Source of the DNA: Mycolicibacterium sp. HK-90
GTDB lineage: Bacteria > Actinomycetota > Actinomycetes > Mycobacteriales > Mycobacteriaceae
Assembly (NCBI RefSeq): GCF_030486405.1
Contig: NZ_CP129613.1
Span: forward strand, 992,001 to 1,056,000
Direction: 5' to 3'
DNA length: 64,000 nucleotides
The position numbers were made by a program, and so were the translations under genes. The notes under the pieces are model-generated. The model made no database searches. It worked only from the letters and a program-made list of their open reading frames with translations, and was not told where the DNA came from. Within the stretch, counting starts at the first letter, position 1. Every line of letters begins with the position of its first letter. Positions 33,937 to 44,030 of this stretch are shown here, piece after piece.

Positions 33937-34443
33937 TCAGCGGTGCTCGGTGATCCACACCGACGTGAAGCGCTGCTCCGCGATCAGCAGCTCGGTGAGC
34001 TGCGAGCCGATGAAACTCTCGATCTTGCCGCCCACCAACGGGACCTTCACCTCGACCGTGATCTGCACCGAGAGCCGCGACCCGCCGCCGGTCCCGGCAA
34101 GCGTCGCTGTTCCCGACAATGACACGGGCGCTCCCGGGATCGTGCCGGTCACGGCGCCGGCGGCCCGGCCGTCGCGAATCGGTTGCCAGTGCTCCTCGCG
34201 CCGGATGTTCAGATCGCCGCGGTGGAACTGCGACACCAGCCCGGGCAGCCGGTTCGAGCGAAGCACCTGGGTGGTGACCACATCGATGCCGCCGTCGCCG
34301 GTCACCGTCAGCGCGTCCAGGGTGGTTTCGTCGGCCCCCGAATCGGCGAGCCGGGCCAGCCAATAGCGTTCATCACCGAATGCCCGGTGGACCTGTTCGA
34401 CGCTGCCTTCGTAGTCGGTGGCCATGTCGAATGATCGCGGCAT
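33937..34443 (-). CDS. DUF2505 (SRPBCC-like) protein (Rv0481c-like)
   Basis: The 168-residue protein begins MPRSFDMATDYEGSVEQVHR and contains the DUF2505 segments HRGDLNIRREEHWQPIRDG and VEVKVPLVGGKIESFIGSQL, ending FTSVWITEHR. Position immediately upstream and divergent from murB matches Rv0481c. ATG 34443 was chosen; ATG 34425 is another possibility. The 26-nt gap to murB means the two promoters overlap each other's coding start. Confidence 0.85.
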   Translation of the reverse strand: MPRSFDMATDYEGSVEQVHRAFGDERYWLARLADSGADETTLDALTVTGDGGIDVVTTQVLRSNRLPGLVSQFHRGDLNIRREEHWQPIRDGRAAGAVTGTIPGAPVSLSGTATLAGTGGGSRLSVQITVEVKVPLVGGKIESFIGSQLTELLIAEQRFTSVWITEHR

Positions 34444-34469
34444 AGCTGGTCAGGCTACCGTTACGGCCC

Positions 34470-35576
34470 GTGGTCAGTTCGCATGTTGCCGGTGTCGCAA
34501 TCGACGAAGCGGTTGCGCTGGCCCCACTCACCACACTGCGTGTCGGTCCGGTCGTCAACCGGGTGCTGACCTGCACCACCACCGATCAGCTCATCGACGT
34601 GTTGCGCGCGGTGACCGACCCGATCCTGGTGCTCGCCGGTGGCTCGAACGTGGTGTTGGCCGACGACCTGGCCGACACGATGCCCGACCTCACGGTGGTG
34701 CGCGTGGCCAACACCGCGATCACCGTGGAGGGCCACCTGGTGCGCGCCGAGGCGGGCGCGGTGTTCGACGACGTCGTCGTCGCCTCGTTGCAGCACGGGC
34801 TGGGCGGGCTGGAATGTCTGTCCGGGATACCGGGATCGGTCGGGGCCACGCCGGTGCAGAACGTCGGTGCCTACGGCGCCGAGGTCGCCGACACCATCAG
34901 GCGAGTGCGTCTGCTGGACCGGCGCACGGGCGAAGACCGTTGGGCCGCACCGGAAGAGCTCAAATTCGGCTACCGCACCAGCATCCTGAGACACTCCGAC
35001 GCGGTCATCGTGCTGGAGGTGGAGTTCGCTCTCTCCGCAGAGGGGGATCCAGCGCACCGCAGCGCACCGCTGCGTTACCGGGAACTGGCCACCGCCCTGG
35101 GCGTCGAGCCGGGGGAGCGCGCCGACCCGATGCGGGTTCGCCAGACCGTGCTGCGGTTGCGGGCGGGCAAAGGGATGGTGCTCGACGCGCACGACCACGA
35201 CACGTGGAGCGTCGGATCGTTCTTCACCAATCCCGTGGTGTCGCAGGCCGAGTTCGAGCGGCTGCAGGCCGCCTTCCGGGCGGACCCGGTGAACGCGGAG
35301 GCCGGCCCGGTGCCGCACTACCCCGCACCCGACGGCGTGAAGCTGGCCGCAGGCTGGCTCGTCGAGCACGCCGGCTTCGGGAAGGGATATCCCGGCGAGG
35401 GTGCTGCCGCGCGTCTTTCCACCAAACATGCGCTGGCGTTGACCAACCGTGGCGAGGCGAACACTGCCGACGTGATTGCCCTGGCCAGAACGGTGCAGGC
35501 CGGGGTCCGGGACCGCTTCGGGATCACTCTGCAGCCCGAACCGATTCTGTTCGGGTGCGATCTGTCGGTACCCTAG
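34470..35576 (+). CDS. murB: UDP-N-acetylenolpyruvoylglucosamine reductase
   Basis: The 368-residue FAD enzyme makes UDP-N-acetylmuramate, the second step of the muramyl branch in peptidoglycan synthesis. The FAD-binding motif is [18 protein letters not shown] (about 50-67). [24 protein letters not shown] is the typical substrate-binding region, and the proton-donor Ser lies in [13 protein letters not shown] 34470. Next gene lprQ starts 7 nt after its stop, so wall synthesis and crosslinking genes are paired. Confidence 0.95.
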   Translation: MVSSHVAGVAIDEAVALAPLTTLRVGPVVNRVLTCTTTDQLIDVLRAVTDPILVLAGGSNVVLADDLADTMPDLTVVRVANTAITVEGHLVRAEAGAVFDDVVVASLQHGLGGLECLSGIPGSVGATPVQNVGAYGAEVADTIRRVRLLDRRTGEDRWAAPEELKFGYRTSILRHSDAVIVLEVEFALSAEGDPAHRSAPLRYRELATALGVEPGERADPMRVRQTVLRLRAGKGMVLDAHDHDTWSVGSFFTNPVVSQAEFERLQAAFRADPVNAEAGPVPHYPAPDGVKLAAGWLVEHAGFGKGYPGEGAAARLSTKHALALTNRGEANTADVIALARTVQAGVRDRFGITLQPEPILFGCDLSVP

Positions 35577-35582
35577 GTCCAC

Positions 35583-36911
35583 GTGAGCTCTGGCGGTGAT
35601 ATAGAGGCCGGCGCGCCGTTGTTCAATCGGCGGCGTGCCCTGACGGTGCTGACCGTCGGAGTGGGGGCCGGCCTGCTGGCCGCGTGCTCCGGGGAATCAT
35701 CGGTTTCGGTACCTGAGGCCGAAGGTCCGGCGGCGCCGACGGTGACCTATGAGCCGGCTGCCGACGCCGAGGATGTGCTGCCGACGGCGCCGGTGGGGGC
35801 CAAGGTCGAGAACGGCTGGTTCCAGCGCGTCAGCCTGACCAATGCCAACGGCAAGGTGGTCGCGGGCAAATTCAACAGCGACCGCACCGCGTTCACTGTC
35901 ACCGAACCCCTCGGCTACGAGGGCACCTACACGTGGGCCGGCTCGGTGGTGGGGCAGGACGGCAAGGCGCAGCCCGTCGAGGGCAAGTTCACCACCGTCG
36001 CCCCGCAGAAACAGGTCAACGGTCAGTTTCAGCTCGCCGACGGTCAGGTCGTCGGGGTGGCCGCACCGATCATCCTGCAGTTCGACGCGGCCATCGACGA
36101 CGAATACCGGGCGACTGTCGAGAAGGCCCTCCAGGTCACCACGACGCCCTCGGTCGAGGGCAGCTGGGCGTGGTTGCCCGATGAAGCCGGCGGCTCGCGT
36201 GTGCACTGGCGCAGCCGCGAGTACTTCCCGGCCGGAACCAAGGTCAGCGTCAAGGCCCCGCTGTACGGGGTCAGCTTCGGAGACGGTGCCTACGGCGCGG
36301 CCGACTCCACGCTCGACATCGAGGTGGGCCGGCGCCAGGTGGTCAGGGCCGAGGCATCGTCGCACCGCATCCAGGTGCTCGACGGGTCCGGCGCGGTGAT
36401 CATGGACTTCCCGTGCAGTTACGGCGAAGGCGACCTGGACCGCAACGTCACCCGCAGCGGCATCCACGTGGTCACCGAGAAGTACGAGGACTTCTACATG
36501 ACCAACCCGGCCGCCGGTTACAGCAACATCCGGGAGCGGTTCGCGGTGCGGATCTCCAACAACGGCGAGTTCATCCACGCCAACCCGGCCAGTTCGGGCG
36601 CGCAGGGCAACAGCAACGTCACCAACGGCTGCATCAACCTGTCGATGGAAGACGCGCAGCAGTACTTCAACACCGCGATCTACGGCGACCCGGTCGAGGT
36701 GACCGGGACCCGGTTGCAGTTGTCGTATGCCGACGGTGACATCTGGGACTGGGCGGTGGACTGGAACGAGTGGAAGTCCATGTCCGCGCTGTCCTCGGAG
36801 GATGCGCCGACGAATCTGCCGGCCACCGCCCCGGCGACCCCGACGGACGCGCCCACCTTGTCGGGCACCCCGACGACCACGCCACCGCCGCGGCCCGCGC
36901 CGGGCGGCTAG
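35583..36911 (+). CDS. lprQ: L,D-transpeptidase lipoprotein (LprQ / LdtMt5-like)
   Basis: The 442-residue protein has a lipoprotein signal with lipobox [10 protein letters not shown] (Cys near residue 31). Two Ig-like domains ([22 protein letters not shown] and onward) precede the YkuD L,D-transpeptidase domain. The catalytic motif is [21 protein letters not shown], with Cys near residue 360; the usual S-H-G-C is T-N-G-C here. A Pro/Thr-rich tail follows ([20 protein letters not shown]). It crosslinks meso-diaminopimelate residues (3-3 bonds). GTG 35583. A hairpin follows. Confidence 0.92.
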   Translation: MSSGGDIEAGAPLFNRRRALTVLTVGVGAGLLAACSGESSVSVPEAEGPAAPTVTYEPAADAEDVLPTAPVGAKVENGWFQRVSLTNANGKVVAGKFNSDRTAFTVTEPLGYEGTYTWAGSVVGQDGKAQPVEGKFTTVAPQKQVNGQFQLADGQVVGVAAPIILQFDAAIDDEYRATVEKALQVTTTPSVEGSWAWLPDEAGGSRVHWRSREYFPAGTKVSVKAPLYGVSFGDGAYGAADSTLDIEVGRRQVVRAEASSHRIQVLDGSGAVIMDFPCSYGEGDLDRNVTRSGIHVVTEKYEDFYMTNPAAGYSNIRERFAVRISNNGEFIHANPASSGAQGNSNVTNGCINLSMEDAQQYFNTAIYGDPVEVTGTRLQLSYADGDIWDWAVDWNEWKSMSALSSEDAPTNLPATAPATPTDAPTLSGTPTTTPPPRPAPGG

Positions 36912-36930
36912 AACCTACGCCGAGGGCGAC

Positions 36931-36968
36931 GCAGGGGTCGTTGTGGCGTTGGCGGCAACGACCGCTGC
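36931..36968. terminator. Terminator hairpin between lprQ and the SDR gene
   Basis: GCAGGGGTCGTTG (36931-36943) pairs with CAACGACCGCTGC (36956-36968) at 12 of 13 positions across a 12-nt loop. It lies between converging genes and ends 3 nt from the SDR stop at 36971. Confidence 0.7.
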
Positions 36969-36970
36969 GG

Positions 36971-37726
36971 CTAGTCGTCCAGCCTCCGGCTGAAGCGCCC
37001 GTGCGGGGCCTGATCGCGCGGACGGATCACGATCTGGTCGAGATTGACGTGGGAGGGCCGCGACGCGGCGAATCCGATCACCTCGGCGACGTCTTCGGCG
37101 ACCAGCGGCGTGATGCCCCGATACACGTTGTCGGCCCGCTCCTGATCACCGTCGAAGCGCAGCAGAGAGAACTCGGTCTCCACCGCGCCGGGCGCAATCT
37201 CGGTGAGCCGCACCGGTTTCCCGAGGAGCTCGCCGCGCAGGGTGCGGTGCAGCGCGCCCTGCGCGTGTTTGGCCGCGGTGTAGCCCGAGCCGCCGTCATA
37301 GGTCTCGAACGCCGCGATCGAGGTGACCGTCACGATCAGGCCGTCACCCGAGGCGACGAGTTTGGGCAGCAGCGCCCGGGAGACGCGCAGGGTGCCCAGC
37401 ACGTTGGTCTCCCACATCCACCGCCAGTGGTCGAGGTCGGCGTCCAGCACGGTCTCCAGCCCCCGGGCCCCGCCGGCGTTGTTCACCAGCACATCCACCC
37501 GGTCCAGCCGGGCCGCCATGGCGTCGACCGCCGCCTGGTCGGTGACGTCCGCCACAATGGCGGTGCCACCGATCTCGGCCGCCAGGGCGTCGACTCGGTC
37601 TGCCCGCCGCGCCACGCATACGACGTGAAAGCCCAGGGCAGCAAGGGTTTTCGCGGTGGCGGCGCCGATTCCGGCACTGGCGCCGGTAACCACCGCCACT
37701 CGTTGTTCGGACTGTGGTGTCGTCAT
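36971..37726 (-). CDS. Short-chain dehydrogenase/reductase (Rv0484c-like)
   Basis: The 251-residue NAD(P)-dependent oxidoreductase has the cofactor motif VVTGASAGIGAATAKTLAAL (about 12-31), NNAGG, the active-site Ser in TVTSIAAFETY and the YxxxK motif in SGYTAAKHA. The C-terminal segment (NLDQIVIRPRDQAPHGRF) is like that of the YdfG-type enzymes. ATG 37726 (MTTPQSEQRVAVV) was chosen. Substrate unknown. It is divergent from the ROK regulator. Confidence 0.9.
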   Translation of the reverse strand: MTTPQSEQRVAVVTGASAGIGAATAKTLAALGFHVVCVARRADRVDALAAEIGGTAIVADVTDQAAVDAMAARLDRVDVLVNNAGGARGLETVLDADLDHWRWMWETNVLGTLRVSRALLPKLVASGDGLIVTVTSIAAFETYDGGSGYTAAKHAQGALHRTLRGELLGKPVRLTEIAPGAVETEFSLLRFDGDQERADNVYRGITPLVAEDVAEVIGFAASRPSHVNLDQIVIRPRDQAPHGRFSRRLDD

Positions 37727-37919
37727 CTGCCCAACATTAGATGGGCGTGCTAAGTTCTTCGTGTGTCCCGGAATCTCGAGTCCCGCTTCGCGCGGCGTGC
37801 GTGTTGTTGTCGCGCACCCCGCCGCGCCTGAGGAGACCCCGGACACCGTTTTCCTGTCCTGCTGAGTCGCCAGGTGTGGTTTCACCCCACCAGCCGACCA
37901 TTCAGTAAGGACCCTTCAC

Positions 37920-39257
37920 GTGACCACCGCCGTCGCCGTTCCCGCCCGTACCACCGCCGCCCGCTCCGCCGCACGCAGCTCCGTCCGGTCGCTGGCCTCC
38001 ACCGCCTCGCGCTACCCGCAATCGCGGCTGCTGCACATCGTCGCCCCGTCGCTGAAGGTGCCCGACGCCGCCGCGGCCTCGGTGTTCAGCGCCATCCGCA
38101 CCCGCGGCCCGATCGCACGCGACGCCATCGCCCAGGTCACCGGGTTGAGCATCGCCACGGTCAATCGCCAGGTCACGGCGTTGCTCGACGCCGGAATTCT
38201 GCGTGAGCGCGCCGATCTCGCGGTATCCGGAGCCATCGGCCGGCCCAGGGTGCCCGTCGAGGTCAACCATGAGCCCTACCTGACCGTGGGGGTCCACATC
38301 GGTGCGCGCACCACCAGCATCGTGGCCACGGACCTGTTCGGCCGCACCCTCGACGTGGTCGAGACGCCCACCCCGTCGGGGTCGCAGTCCGCGGCGCTGG
38401 CCACCCTGGCCTCCAGTGCCCGGCGCTACCTGAGCCGCTGGCACCGCCGCCGCCCGCTGTGGGTCGGTGTCGCGGCGGGTGGCGTGGTCGACAGTGACAC
38501 CGGGTATCTGGATCACCCCCGGTTGGGCTGGGCCGACGCCCCGGTGGGCCCGGTGCTCGCCGAAGCCCTCGGGCTGCCGGTGTCGGTGGCCTCGCACGTG
38601 GACGCGATGGCCGGTGCCGAGCTGCTGCTGGGCGGGCGACGGTCCACGCCGGAGACCGTCGGCGCCCAGGCCAGGACGAGCCTCTATGTCTACGCCCGCG
38701 AGACCGTCGGCTATGCGCTGTCCATCGACGGGCGTGTCCACACCCCGGCCAGCGGGCCCGGCACCATCGCGGGTCTGCCCGCACAGTCCGAGTTGCTCGG
38801 CGGCTCAGGGCAATTGGAATCCACGGTGAGCGACGAAGCGGTGCTCAACGCCGCCCGCAAACTGCGGATCATCCCCGCCGAAGGCCCGTCCTCGACACTG
38901 CCTGCGGTGCTGCGGGCGGCGCGCCAGGGCGGTTCGGAATCCGGGGAGAAGGCGCGCGAACTTCTCGCTGACCGGGCCCGGGTGCTCGGCGAGGCCGTCG
39001 CGTTGCTGCGTGACCTGCTCAACCCCGACGATCTGGTGCTCGGCGGCCAGGCCTTCACCGAATACCCGGAGGGCATGTCCGTCGTGGAGGACGCCGTCAC
39101 GCGCCGTTCGGTGCTGGGGCCCCGCGACATCCGGCTGACGGCCTTCGGCAACCGGGTGCAGGAGGCCAGCGCCGGCATCGTTTCGCTGGGTGGCCTGTAC
39201 GCCGATCCGATCGGCGCCATGCGGCGCGCTCAAACCCGCCGATCCGCAGCGGTGTAG
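37920..39257 (+). CDS. ROK/NagC-type transcriptional regulator (Rv0485-like)
   Basis: The 445-residue protein has an N-terminal winged helix ([30 protein letters not shown]) and a ROK sugar-kinase-like domain ([22 protein letters not shown], then [20 protein letters not shown] and [17 protein letters not shown]). Rv0485 is reported to influence PE13/PPE18 expression in M. tuberculosis; those genes are not in this window. It lies 10 nt upstream of mshA. GTG 37920; AAGGACCCTTCAC lies before it. Confidence 0.88.
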   Translation: MTTAVAVPARTTAARSAARSSVRSLASTASRYPQSRLLHIVAPSLKVPDAAAASVFSAIRTRGPIARDAIAQVTGLSIATVNRQVTALLDAGILRERADLAVSGAIGRPRVPVEVNHEPYLTVGVHIGARTTSIVATDLFGRTLDVVETPTPSGSQSAALATLASSARRYLSRWHRRRPLWVGVAAGGVVDSDTGYLDHPRLGWADAPVGPVLAEALGLPVSVASHVDAMAGAELLLGGRRSTPETVGAQARTSLYVYARETVGYALSIDGRVHTPASGPGTIAGLPAQSELLGGSGQLESTVSDEAVLNAARKLRIIPAEGPSSTLPAVLRAARQGGSESGEKARELLADRARVLGEAVALLRDLLNPDDLVLGGQAFTEYPEGMSVVEDAVTRRSVLGPRDIRLTAFGNRVQEASAGIVSLGGLYADPIGAMRRAQTRRSAAV

Positions 39258-39267
39258 ACATGTCTGT

Positions 39268-40572
39268 GTGCGTCTAGCCACGGACCTCGAGATTCCGCGC
39301 CGCGTTGCGGTGTTATCCGTACATACTTCGCCGCTGGCGCAACCGGGTACCGGTGACGCCGGCGGGATGAATGTGTACGTACTCCAAACCGCATTACAGC
39401 TGGCCCGTCGGGGAGTCGAGGTGGAGATCTTCACCAGGGCGACCTCATCGTCGGATGCCCCGGTGGTGTCGGTGGCCCCGGGAGTCCTGGTGCGCAACGT
39501 GGTGGCCGGGCCCTTCGAGGGTCTGGACAAGTACGACCTGCCCACTCAGCTGTGCGCCTTCACCGCGGGGGTGTTGCGCGCCGAGGCGACGCATGAGCCC
39601 GGCTACTACGACGTCGTGCACTCGCACTACTGGCTGTCCGGTCAGGTGGGCTGGCTGGCCCGGGACCGGTGGGCGGTGCCGCTGGTGCACACCGCGCACA
39701 CCCTGGCCGCGGTCAAGAACGCCGCGCTGGCCGCCGGAGATTCACCCGAGCCGCCGTTGCGGGCGGTGGGGGAGCAGCAGGTGGTCGACGAGGCCGACCG
39801 TCTCATCGTCAACACCGAACATGAAGCGCAGCAACTGGTCTCGCTGCACAATGCGGATCCGGGCCGGATCGACGTGGTGCATCCGGGGGTCGACCTGGAC
39901 GCCTTCACACCAGGGTCCCGGGATGCGGCGCGCGCGGTGCTCGGCGTGGCGTCCGACGAGCAGGTGGTCGCGTTCGTCGGCCGGATCCAGCCGCTCAAGG
40001 CCCCCGACATCCTGCTGCGCGCGGCCGCCAAGCTGCCCGGGGTCCGGGTGCTGGTCGCCGGCGGGCCGTCGGGCACCGGCCTGGCCGAGCCCGACACCCT
40101 GGTGCGGCTGGCCGACGAACTGGGTATCACCGACCGGGTGACGTTCCTGCCTCCACAGTCCCGCGAACAGCTGGTCAACGTGTACCGGGCCGCCGATCTC
40201 GTCGCGGTGCCCAGTTACTCCGAGTCCTTCGGGCTGGTCGCGGTCGAGGCCCAGGCCTGCGGCACCCCGGTGGTGGCGGCCGCCGTCGGTGGGCTGCCGG
40301 TCGCGGTGGCCGACGGGGTCAGCGGCGCCCTCGTCGACGGACACGACGTCGACGACTGGGCCGCCGCCATCGACGGAGTTCTGCAGCGCGACCCGGGTCC
40401 GCTGCGGACCGCGGCCGCCGCCCACGCCGCGCAGTTCTCCTGGGCCCACACCGTGGATGACCTGCTGACCAGCTATGCCACTGCGATGAGCGACTACCGG
40501 TCGCGGAACCGGCGCCCGTCCGGCCGTCGGTCGGGGCGGCGGTTCGCGCTGCGTCGGGGGGTGCGGGCATGA
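39268..40572 (+). CDS. mshA: D-inositol-3-phosphate glycosyltransferase (mycothiol synthesis)
   Basis: The 434-residue GT4 enzyme joins UDP-GlcNAc to 1D-myo-inositol-3-phosphate, the first step of mycothiol synthesis. It has [20 protein letters not shown] near the N-terminus, [16 protein letters not shown], the donor-site [18 protein letters not shown] and the EX7E segment in [23 protein letters not shown] 39268 gives the length usual in fast growers (434). The tail is basic ([18 protein letters not shown]). The stop overlaps the ATG of a 22-codon mini-ORF. Confidence 0.95.
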   Translation: MRLATDLEIPRRVAVLSVHTSPLAQPGTGDAGGMNVYVLQTALQLARRGVEVEIFTRATSSSDAPVVSVAPGVLVRNVVAGPFEGLDKYDLPTQLCAFTAGVLRAEATHEPGYYDVVHSHYWLSGQVGWLARDRWAVPLVHTAHTLAAVKNAALAAGDSPEPPLRAVGEQQVVDEADRLIVNTEHEAQQLVSLHNADPGRIDVVHPGVDLDAFTPGSRDAARAVLGVASDEQVVAFVGRIQPLKAPDILLRAAAKLPGVRVLVAGGPSGTGLAEPDTLVRLADELGITDRVTFLPPQSREQLVNVYRAADLVAVPSYSESFGLVAVEAQACGTPVVAAAVGGLPVAVADGVSGALVDGHDVDDWAAAIDGVLQRDPGPLRTAAAAHAAQFSWAHTVDDLLTSYATAMSDYRSRNRRPSGRRSGRRFALRRGVRA

Positions 40573-40637
40573 GCGAAGCTTGCGAGCGAATCATCGGCGC
40601 TGAATGCGGTAACCGAGCCTGCGAGGGAACCGCATGA
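40569..40637 (+). CDS. 22-codon mini-ORF bridging mshA and the YbjN gene
   Basis: An ATG at 40569 overlaps the mshA stop (ATGA) and opens a frame of 22 residues beginning [14 protein letters not shown] and containing three cysteines. Its TGA (40635-40637) in turn overlaps the ATG of the YbjN gene (40634). The nucleotide sequence contains two imperfect related segments (40571-40595 and 40611-40635) and a 7-bp inverted repeat ATGCGGT / ACCGCAT (40604-40610, 40629-40635). A translated coupling peptide is inferred; a non-translated spacer repeat is the alternative. Confidence 0.35.
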   Translation: MSEACERIIGAECGNRACEGTA

Positions 40638-41143
40638 GTGTCGAGCAGATCATCACCGGCACCCTCGACGAGCACGAGCTGGTCTATCACCGGCACCCGG
40701 GCGCGCACGGTGGCCTGCCCGGCATCGTCGTCGAACTGCCCGGCGAACGCCGCCTGGTCACCAACACCATCCTGAGCGTCGGTGAGCATTCGGTGCGCGT
40801 CGAGGCATTCGTATGCCGTAAACCCGACGAGAACTTCGAAGGCGTCTACCGGTTCCTGCTCAAGCGCAACCGCAGGCTCTACGGAGTCGCCTACACCCTC
40901 GACAACGTCGGCGACATCTACCTCGTCGGGCGGATGTCGCTGGAAGCGGTCACCCCCGAGGAGATCGACCGGGTGCTGGGCCAAGTGCTCGAAGCCGTCG
41001 ACTCCGATTTCAACACCCTGCTGGAACTGGGCTTCCGTTCCTCGATCCAGAAGGAGTGGGAGTGGCGGGTCTCGCGCGGTGAGTCGCTGAAGAACCTCAA
41101 GGCGTTTGAACATCTGATAGAGCAGCGTCTGCTGGACGAGTGA
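40634..41143 (+). CDS. YbjN-domain protein (Rv0487-like)
   Basis: The 169-residue protein belongs to the YbjN/type III secretion chaperone-like fold: [29 protein letters not shown], then [24 protein letters not shown] and [25 protein letters not shown]. Function is unknown; the position between mshA and gpmA is the same as in M. tuberculosis. ATG 40634 overlaps the stop of the mini-ORF. Confidence 0.88.
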   Translation: MSVEQIITGTLDEHELVYHRHPGAHGGLPGIVVELPGERRLVTNTILSVGEHSVRVEAFVCRKPDENFEGVYRFLLKRNRRLYGVAYTLDNVGDIYLVGRMSLEAVTPEEIDRVLGQVLEAVDSDFNTLLELGFRSSIQKEWEWRVSRGESLKNLKAFEHLIEQRLLDE

Positions 41144-41160
41144 GTCTGAGGCTCCCGCGC

Positions 41161-41216
41161 GAGCGTGGGCCCTGTGCACACGGATTCGCCCGAATACGTG
41201 CACAGCACCCACGCTC
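41161..41216. repeat. Family-A palindromic unit, solitary copy
   Basis: GAGCGTGGGCCCTGTGCAC (41161-41179), an 18-nt centre (41180-41197) and GTGCACAGCACCCACGCTC (41198-41216) form a hairpin whose arms pair at 17 of 19 positions. Arm and centre lengths equal those of the two copies flanking the module-A DUF559 gene. It sits between the YbjN stop and gpmA with no nuclease gene nearby, and may also serve as a terminator. Confidence 0.75.
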
Positions 41217-41252
41217 GGCCGCCGCGATCGCGACCGTGAGAAGATCACACGC

Positions 41253-41996
41253 ATGCCGACGCTGATCCTGCTCCGCCACGGTGAGAGCGACTGGAACCAG
41301 AAGAACCTGTTCACCGGGTGGGTCGACGTCGACCTCACCGACAAGGGCCGCACCGAGGCGGTCCGCGGCGGTCAGCTGATGGTCGAGCAGGACGTTCTGC
41401 CCGACGTGGTCTACACGTCGCTGCTGCGCCGCGCGATCACCACCGCGAACCTCGCCCTCGACGCCGCCGATCGGCACTGGATCCCGGTGCACCGGGACTG
41501 GCGGCTCAACGAGCGTCACTACGGCGCACTGCAAGGCCTGGACAAGGCCGCCACCAAGGAGAAGTACGGCGAAGAGCAGTTCATGGCGTGGCGACGCAGC
41601 TACGACACCCCGCCGCCACCGATCGAGAAGGGCAGCGAGTTCAGCCAGGACGCCGACCCGCGCTACGCGGACATCGGCGGCGGCCCGCTGACCGAATGCC
41701 TCAAGGACGTGGTGACCCGCTTCGTGCCGTACTACGAGGACACGATCGTGCCCGACCTGCGGGCCGGCAAGACCGTGCTGATCGCCGCGCACGGCAACTC
41801 GCTGCGTGCGCTGGTCAAATACCTCGACGGGATGTCCGACGAAGAGGTCGTCGGCCTGAACATCCCGACCGGGATCCCGCTGCGCTACGACCTCGACGAG
41901 AACCTCAAACCGCTGGTCGCGGGTGGGGAATACCTCGACCCCGAGGCTGCGGCCGCCGGTGCCGCCGCAGTGGCCGCACAGGGAGCCAAAAAATAG
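41253..41996 (+). CDS. gpmA: 2,3-bisphosphoglycerate-dependent phosphoglycerate mutase
   Basis: The 247-residue glycolytic enzyme interconverts 3- and 2-phosphoglycerate. It has the phosphohistidine motif [20 protein letters not shown] (His near residue 9), [28 protein letters not shown] and the second His in [20 protein letters not shown] 41253. The tail is Ala-rich ([17 protein letters not shown]). Followed by senX3 after a 143-nt regulatory gap. Confidence 0.96.
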   Translation: MPTLILLRHGESDWNQKNLFTGWVDVDLTDKGRTEAVRGGQLMVEQDVLPDVVYTSLLRRAITTANLALDAADRHWIPVHRDWRLNERHYGALQGLDKAATKEKYGEEQFMAWRRSYDTPPPPIEKGSEFSQDADPRYADIGGGPLTECLKDVVTRFVPYYEDTIVPDLRAGKTVLIAAHGNSLRALVKYLDGMSDEEVVGLNIPTGIPLRYDLDENLKPLVAGGEYLDPEAAAAGAAAVAAQGAKK

Positions 41997-42030
41997 TTCG
42001 CTGGGCACACGGGCCGGTGGGCGAACAGCA

Positions 42031-42047
42031 GGTTACCCAGGGTTAAC
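42031..42047 (+). promoter_or_regulatory. Candidate RegX3/Pho-type box upstream of senX3
   Basis: GGTTACCCAGGGTTAAC contains two GGTTA half-sites 10 bp apart (42031 and 42041), the spacing expected of direct-repeat operators bound by OmpR-type regulators. It lies about 95 nt upstream of senX3. RegX3 is known to bind the senX3 promoter in M. tuberculosis; this site is inferred. Confidence 0.45.
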
Positions 42048-42139
42048 GACAGCCGAACTCCTGTATTTGTCGGTGTGACTTGTCCCGTTTTGGCCGCACG
42101 CTGCTGGGATGACGTTCACCGGGTGCGTACGATTTTCGC

Positions 42140-43327
42140 GTGAGCTTGGTGTCGGCGCTACTGCTGACGGCGGTCGTTTCGTTGCTCGCGCTGATTGTCG
42201 GTGCGGGTGTGGCCTCCGCAGTCGCACCCCGCATCGTTGCCCGTCGCCAACGTCGCGAAGCCGAGCAGGCGGGCCTGACGGTGTCGCAGATGCTCCAGCA
42301 CATCGTGTCCGCATCGCCCAACGGCATCGTCGTGGTCGACACGTTCAACGACGTCGTCTACGCTAATGAGCGCGCATCCGAACTCGGTGTGGTGCGCGAC
42401 CGACTCCTCGACGACCGGGCCTGGCGCGCCGCCGAGCAGGTCTTCGCCACCGGTCAGGCCATCGACGTCGACCTGTCACCGCGCAAGCTTCCGCACCCTG
42501 GACGCTCGGGTATCTCGGTGCGCGGCTGGGTGCGGCTGCTGTCCGGTGAAGATCGCCGTTTCGCCGTCGTCTATGCCGATGACCAGTCCGAGCACGCCCG
42601 GATGGAAGCCACTCGGCGTGACTTCGTCGCCAACGTCAGCCACGAGCTCAAGACTCCGGTCGGGGCCATGCGGGTGCTGGCCGAGGCGCTGCAGGCCTCT
42701 GCCGACGACCCGGACATGGTGCGCCGCTTCTCCGACAAGATGGTGGCTGAATCGCTACGGCTGGCCGATATGGTCGGCGAGCTGATCGAACTGTCCCGGC
42801 TGCAGGGCGCTGAGCGACTGCCCGATCTCGGCGCTGTCGACGTCGACACCGTGGTGTCCGAAGCGCTGTCCCGGCACAAGGTGGCCGCCGACAAGGCCGA
42901 CATCTCGATCACCACCGACCATCCCACCGGATATCGAGTGCTGGGTGACCAGACGCTGCTCGTGACGGCCATCGCCAATCTGGTGTCCAACGCAATCGCC
43001 TACTCGCCCAACGGGTCCGGTATCTCCGTCAGCCGCCGCCGACGCGGCGGCAGCGTCGAGATCGCGGTCACCGACCGTGGCATCGGAATCGCCAAGGCCG
43101 ATCAGGAACGGGTCTTCGAGCGGTTCTTCCGGGTCGACAAGGCCCGCTCGCGGGCCACCGGCGGCACCGGGCTGGGCCTGGCGATCGTCAAACATGTGGC
43201 CGCCAACCACAACGGAACCATCCGGCTGTGGAGTCAGCCGGGCACCGGGTCGACATTCACCTTGTCGATCCCGGCCTATCCCGAAACCGATGAGCCAACC
43301 AGTGGCTCGGACGAACGAGAGGATTAG
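42140..43327 (+). CDS. senX3: Sensor histidine kinase SenX3
   Basis: The 395-residue kinase senses phosphate limitation with the Pst system and phosphorylates RegX3. An N-terminal membrane segment ([20 protein letters not shown], about 5-25), a PAS-like region (about 60-130), HisKA ([16 protein letters not shown], phospho-His about residue 167) and the ATPase ([44 protein letters not shown]) are seen. GTG 42140. regX3 follows after 8 nt. Confidence 0.96.
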   Translation: MSLVSALLLTAVVSLLALIVGAGVASAVAPRIVARRQRREAEQAGLTVSQMLQHIVSASPNGIVVVDTFNDVVYANERASELGVVRDRLLDDRAWRAAEQVFATGQAIDVDLSPRKLPHPGRSGISVRGWVRLLSGEDRRFAVVYADDQSEHARMEATRRDFVANVSHELKTPVGAMRVLAEALQASADDPDMVRRFSDKMVAESLRLADMVGELIELSRLQGAERLPDLGAVDVDTVVSEALSRHKVAADKADISITTDHPTGYRVLGDQTLLVTAIANLVSNAIAYSPNGSGISVSRRRRGGSVEIAVTDRGIGIAKADQERVFERFFRVDKARSRATGGTGLGLAIVKHVAANHNGTIRLWSQPGTGSTFTLSIPAYPETDEPTSGSDERED

Positions 43328-43335
43328 CGAGAACG

Positions 43336-44022
43336 ATGACCAGCGTGTTGATCGTTGAGGACGAGGAGTCGCTGGCCGATCCCCTGGCATTCCTGCTCCG
43401 CAAGGAAGGCTTTGAGGCCACCGTGGTCGCCGACGGTCCCTCCGCACTGGCCGAGTTCGAGCGCTCCGGCGCCGATATCGTCCTGCTGGACCTGATGCTG
43501 CCCGGAATGAGCGGTACCGACGTCTGTAAGCAACTGCGTGCCCGCTCCAGCGTGCCGGTGATCATGGTCACCGCGCGCGACAGTGAGATCGACAAGGTCG
43601 TCGGCCTTGAGTTGGGCGCCGACGACTATGTCACCAAGCCGTACTCGGCCCGCGAGTTGATCGCCCGGATCCGGGCGGTGCTGCGCCGTGGAGCCGATAC
43701 CGACGACACCGGCATCGGCGACGGCGTGCTCGAGGCCGGCCCGGTACGGATGGACGTGGAACGCCACGTCGTCAGCGTCAACGGTGAGCAGATCACGTTG
43801 CCGCTCAAGGAATTCGACCTTCTCGAATACCTGATGCGCAACAGCGGCCGGGTGCTCACCCGGGGCCAGCTCATCGATCGGGTGTGGGGCGCCGACTACG
43901 TCGGTGACACCAAAACCCTTGACGTGCACGTGAAACGGCTGCGCTCCAAGATCGAGGCGGACCCGGCCAATCCGGTGCACCTGGTCACCGTGCGCGGCCT
44001 CGGCTACAAGCTGGAGGGCTGA
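43336..44022 (+). CDS. regX3: Response regulator RegX3
   Basis: The 228-residue OmpR-family regulator has a receiver domain (VLIVEDEESLADPL, phospho-acceptor Asp52 in IVLLDLMLPGMSG, Lys in DDYVTKPYSARE) and a winged-helix DNA-binding domain (LPLKEFDLLEYLMRNSGRVL, TLDVHVKRLRSKIE). It acts with SenX3 on phosphate-starvation genes. ATG 43336 lies 8 nt after senX3. Confidence 0.97.
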   Translation: MTSVLIVEDEESLADPLAFLLRKEGFEATVVADGPSALAEFERSGADIVLLDLMLPGMSGTDVCKQLRARSSVPVIMVTARDSEIDKVVGLELGADDYVTKPYSARELIARIRAVLRRGADTDDTGIGDGVLEAGPVRMDVERHVVSVNGEQITLPLKEFDLLEYLMRNSGRVLTRGQLIDRVWGADYVGDTKTLDVHVKRLRSKIEADPANPVHLVTVRGLGYKLEG

Positions 44023-44030
44023 CCCCAGGG

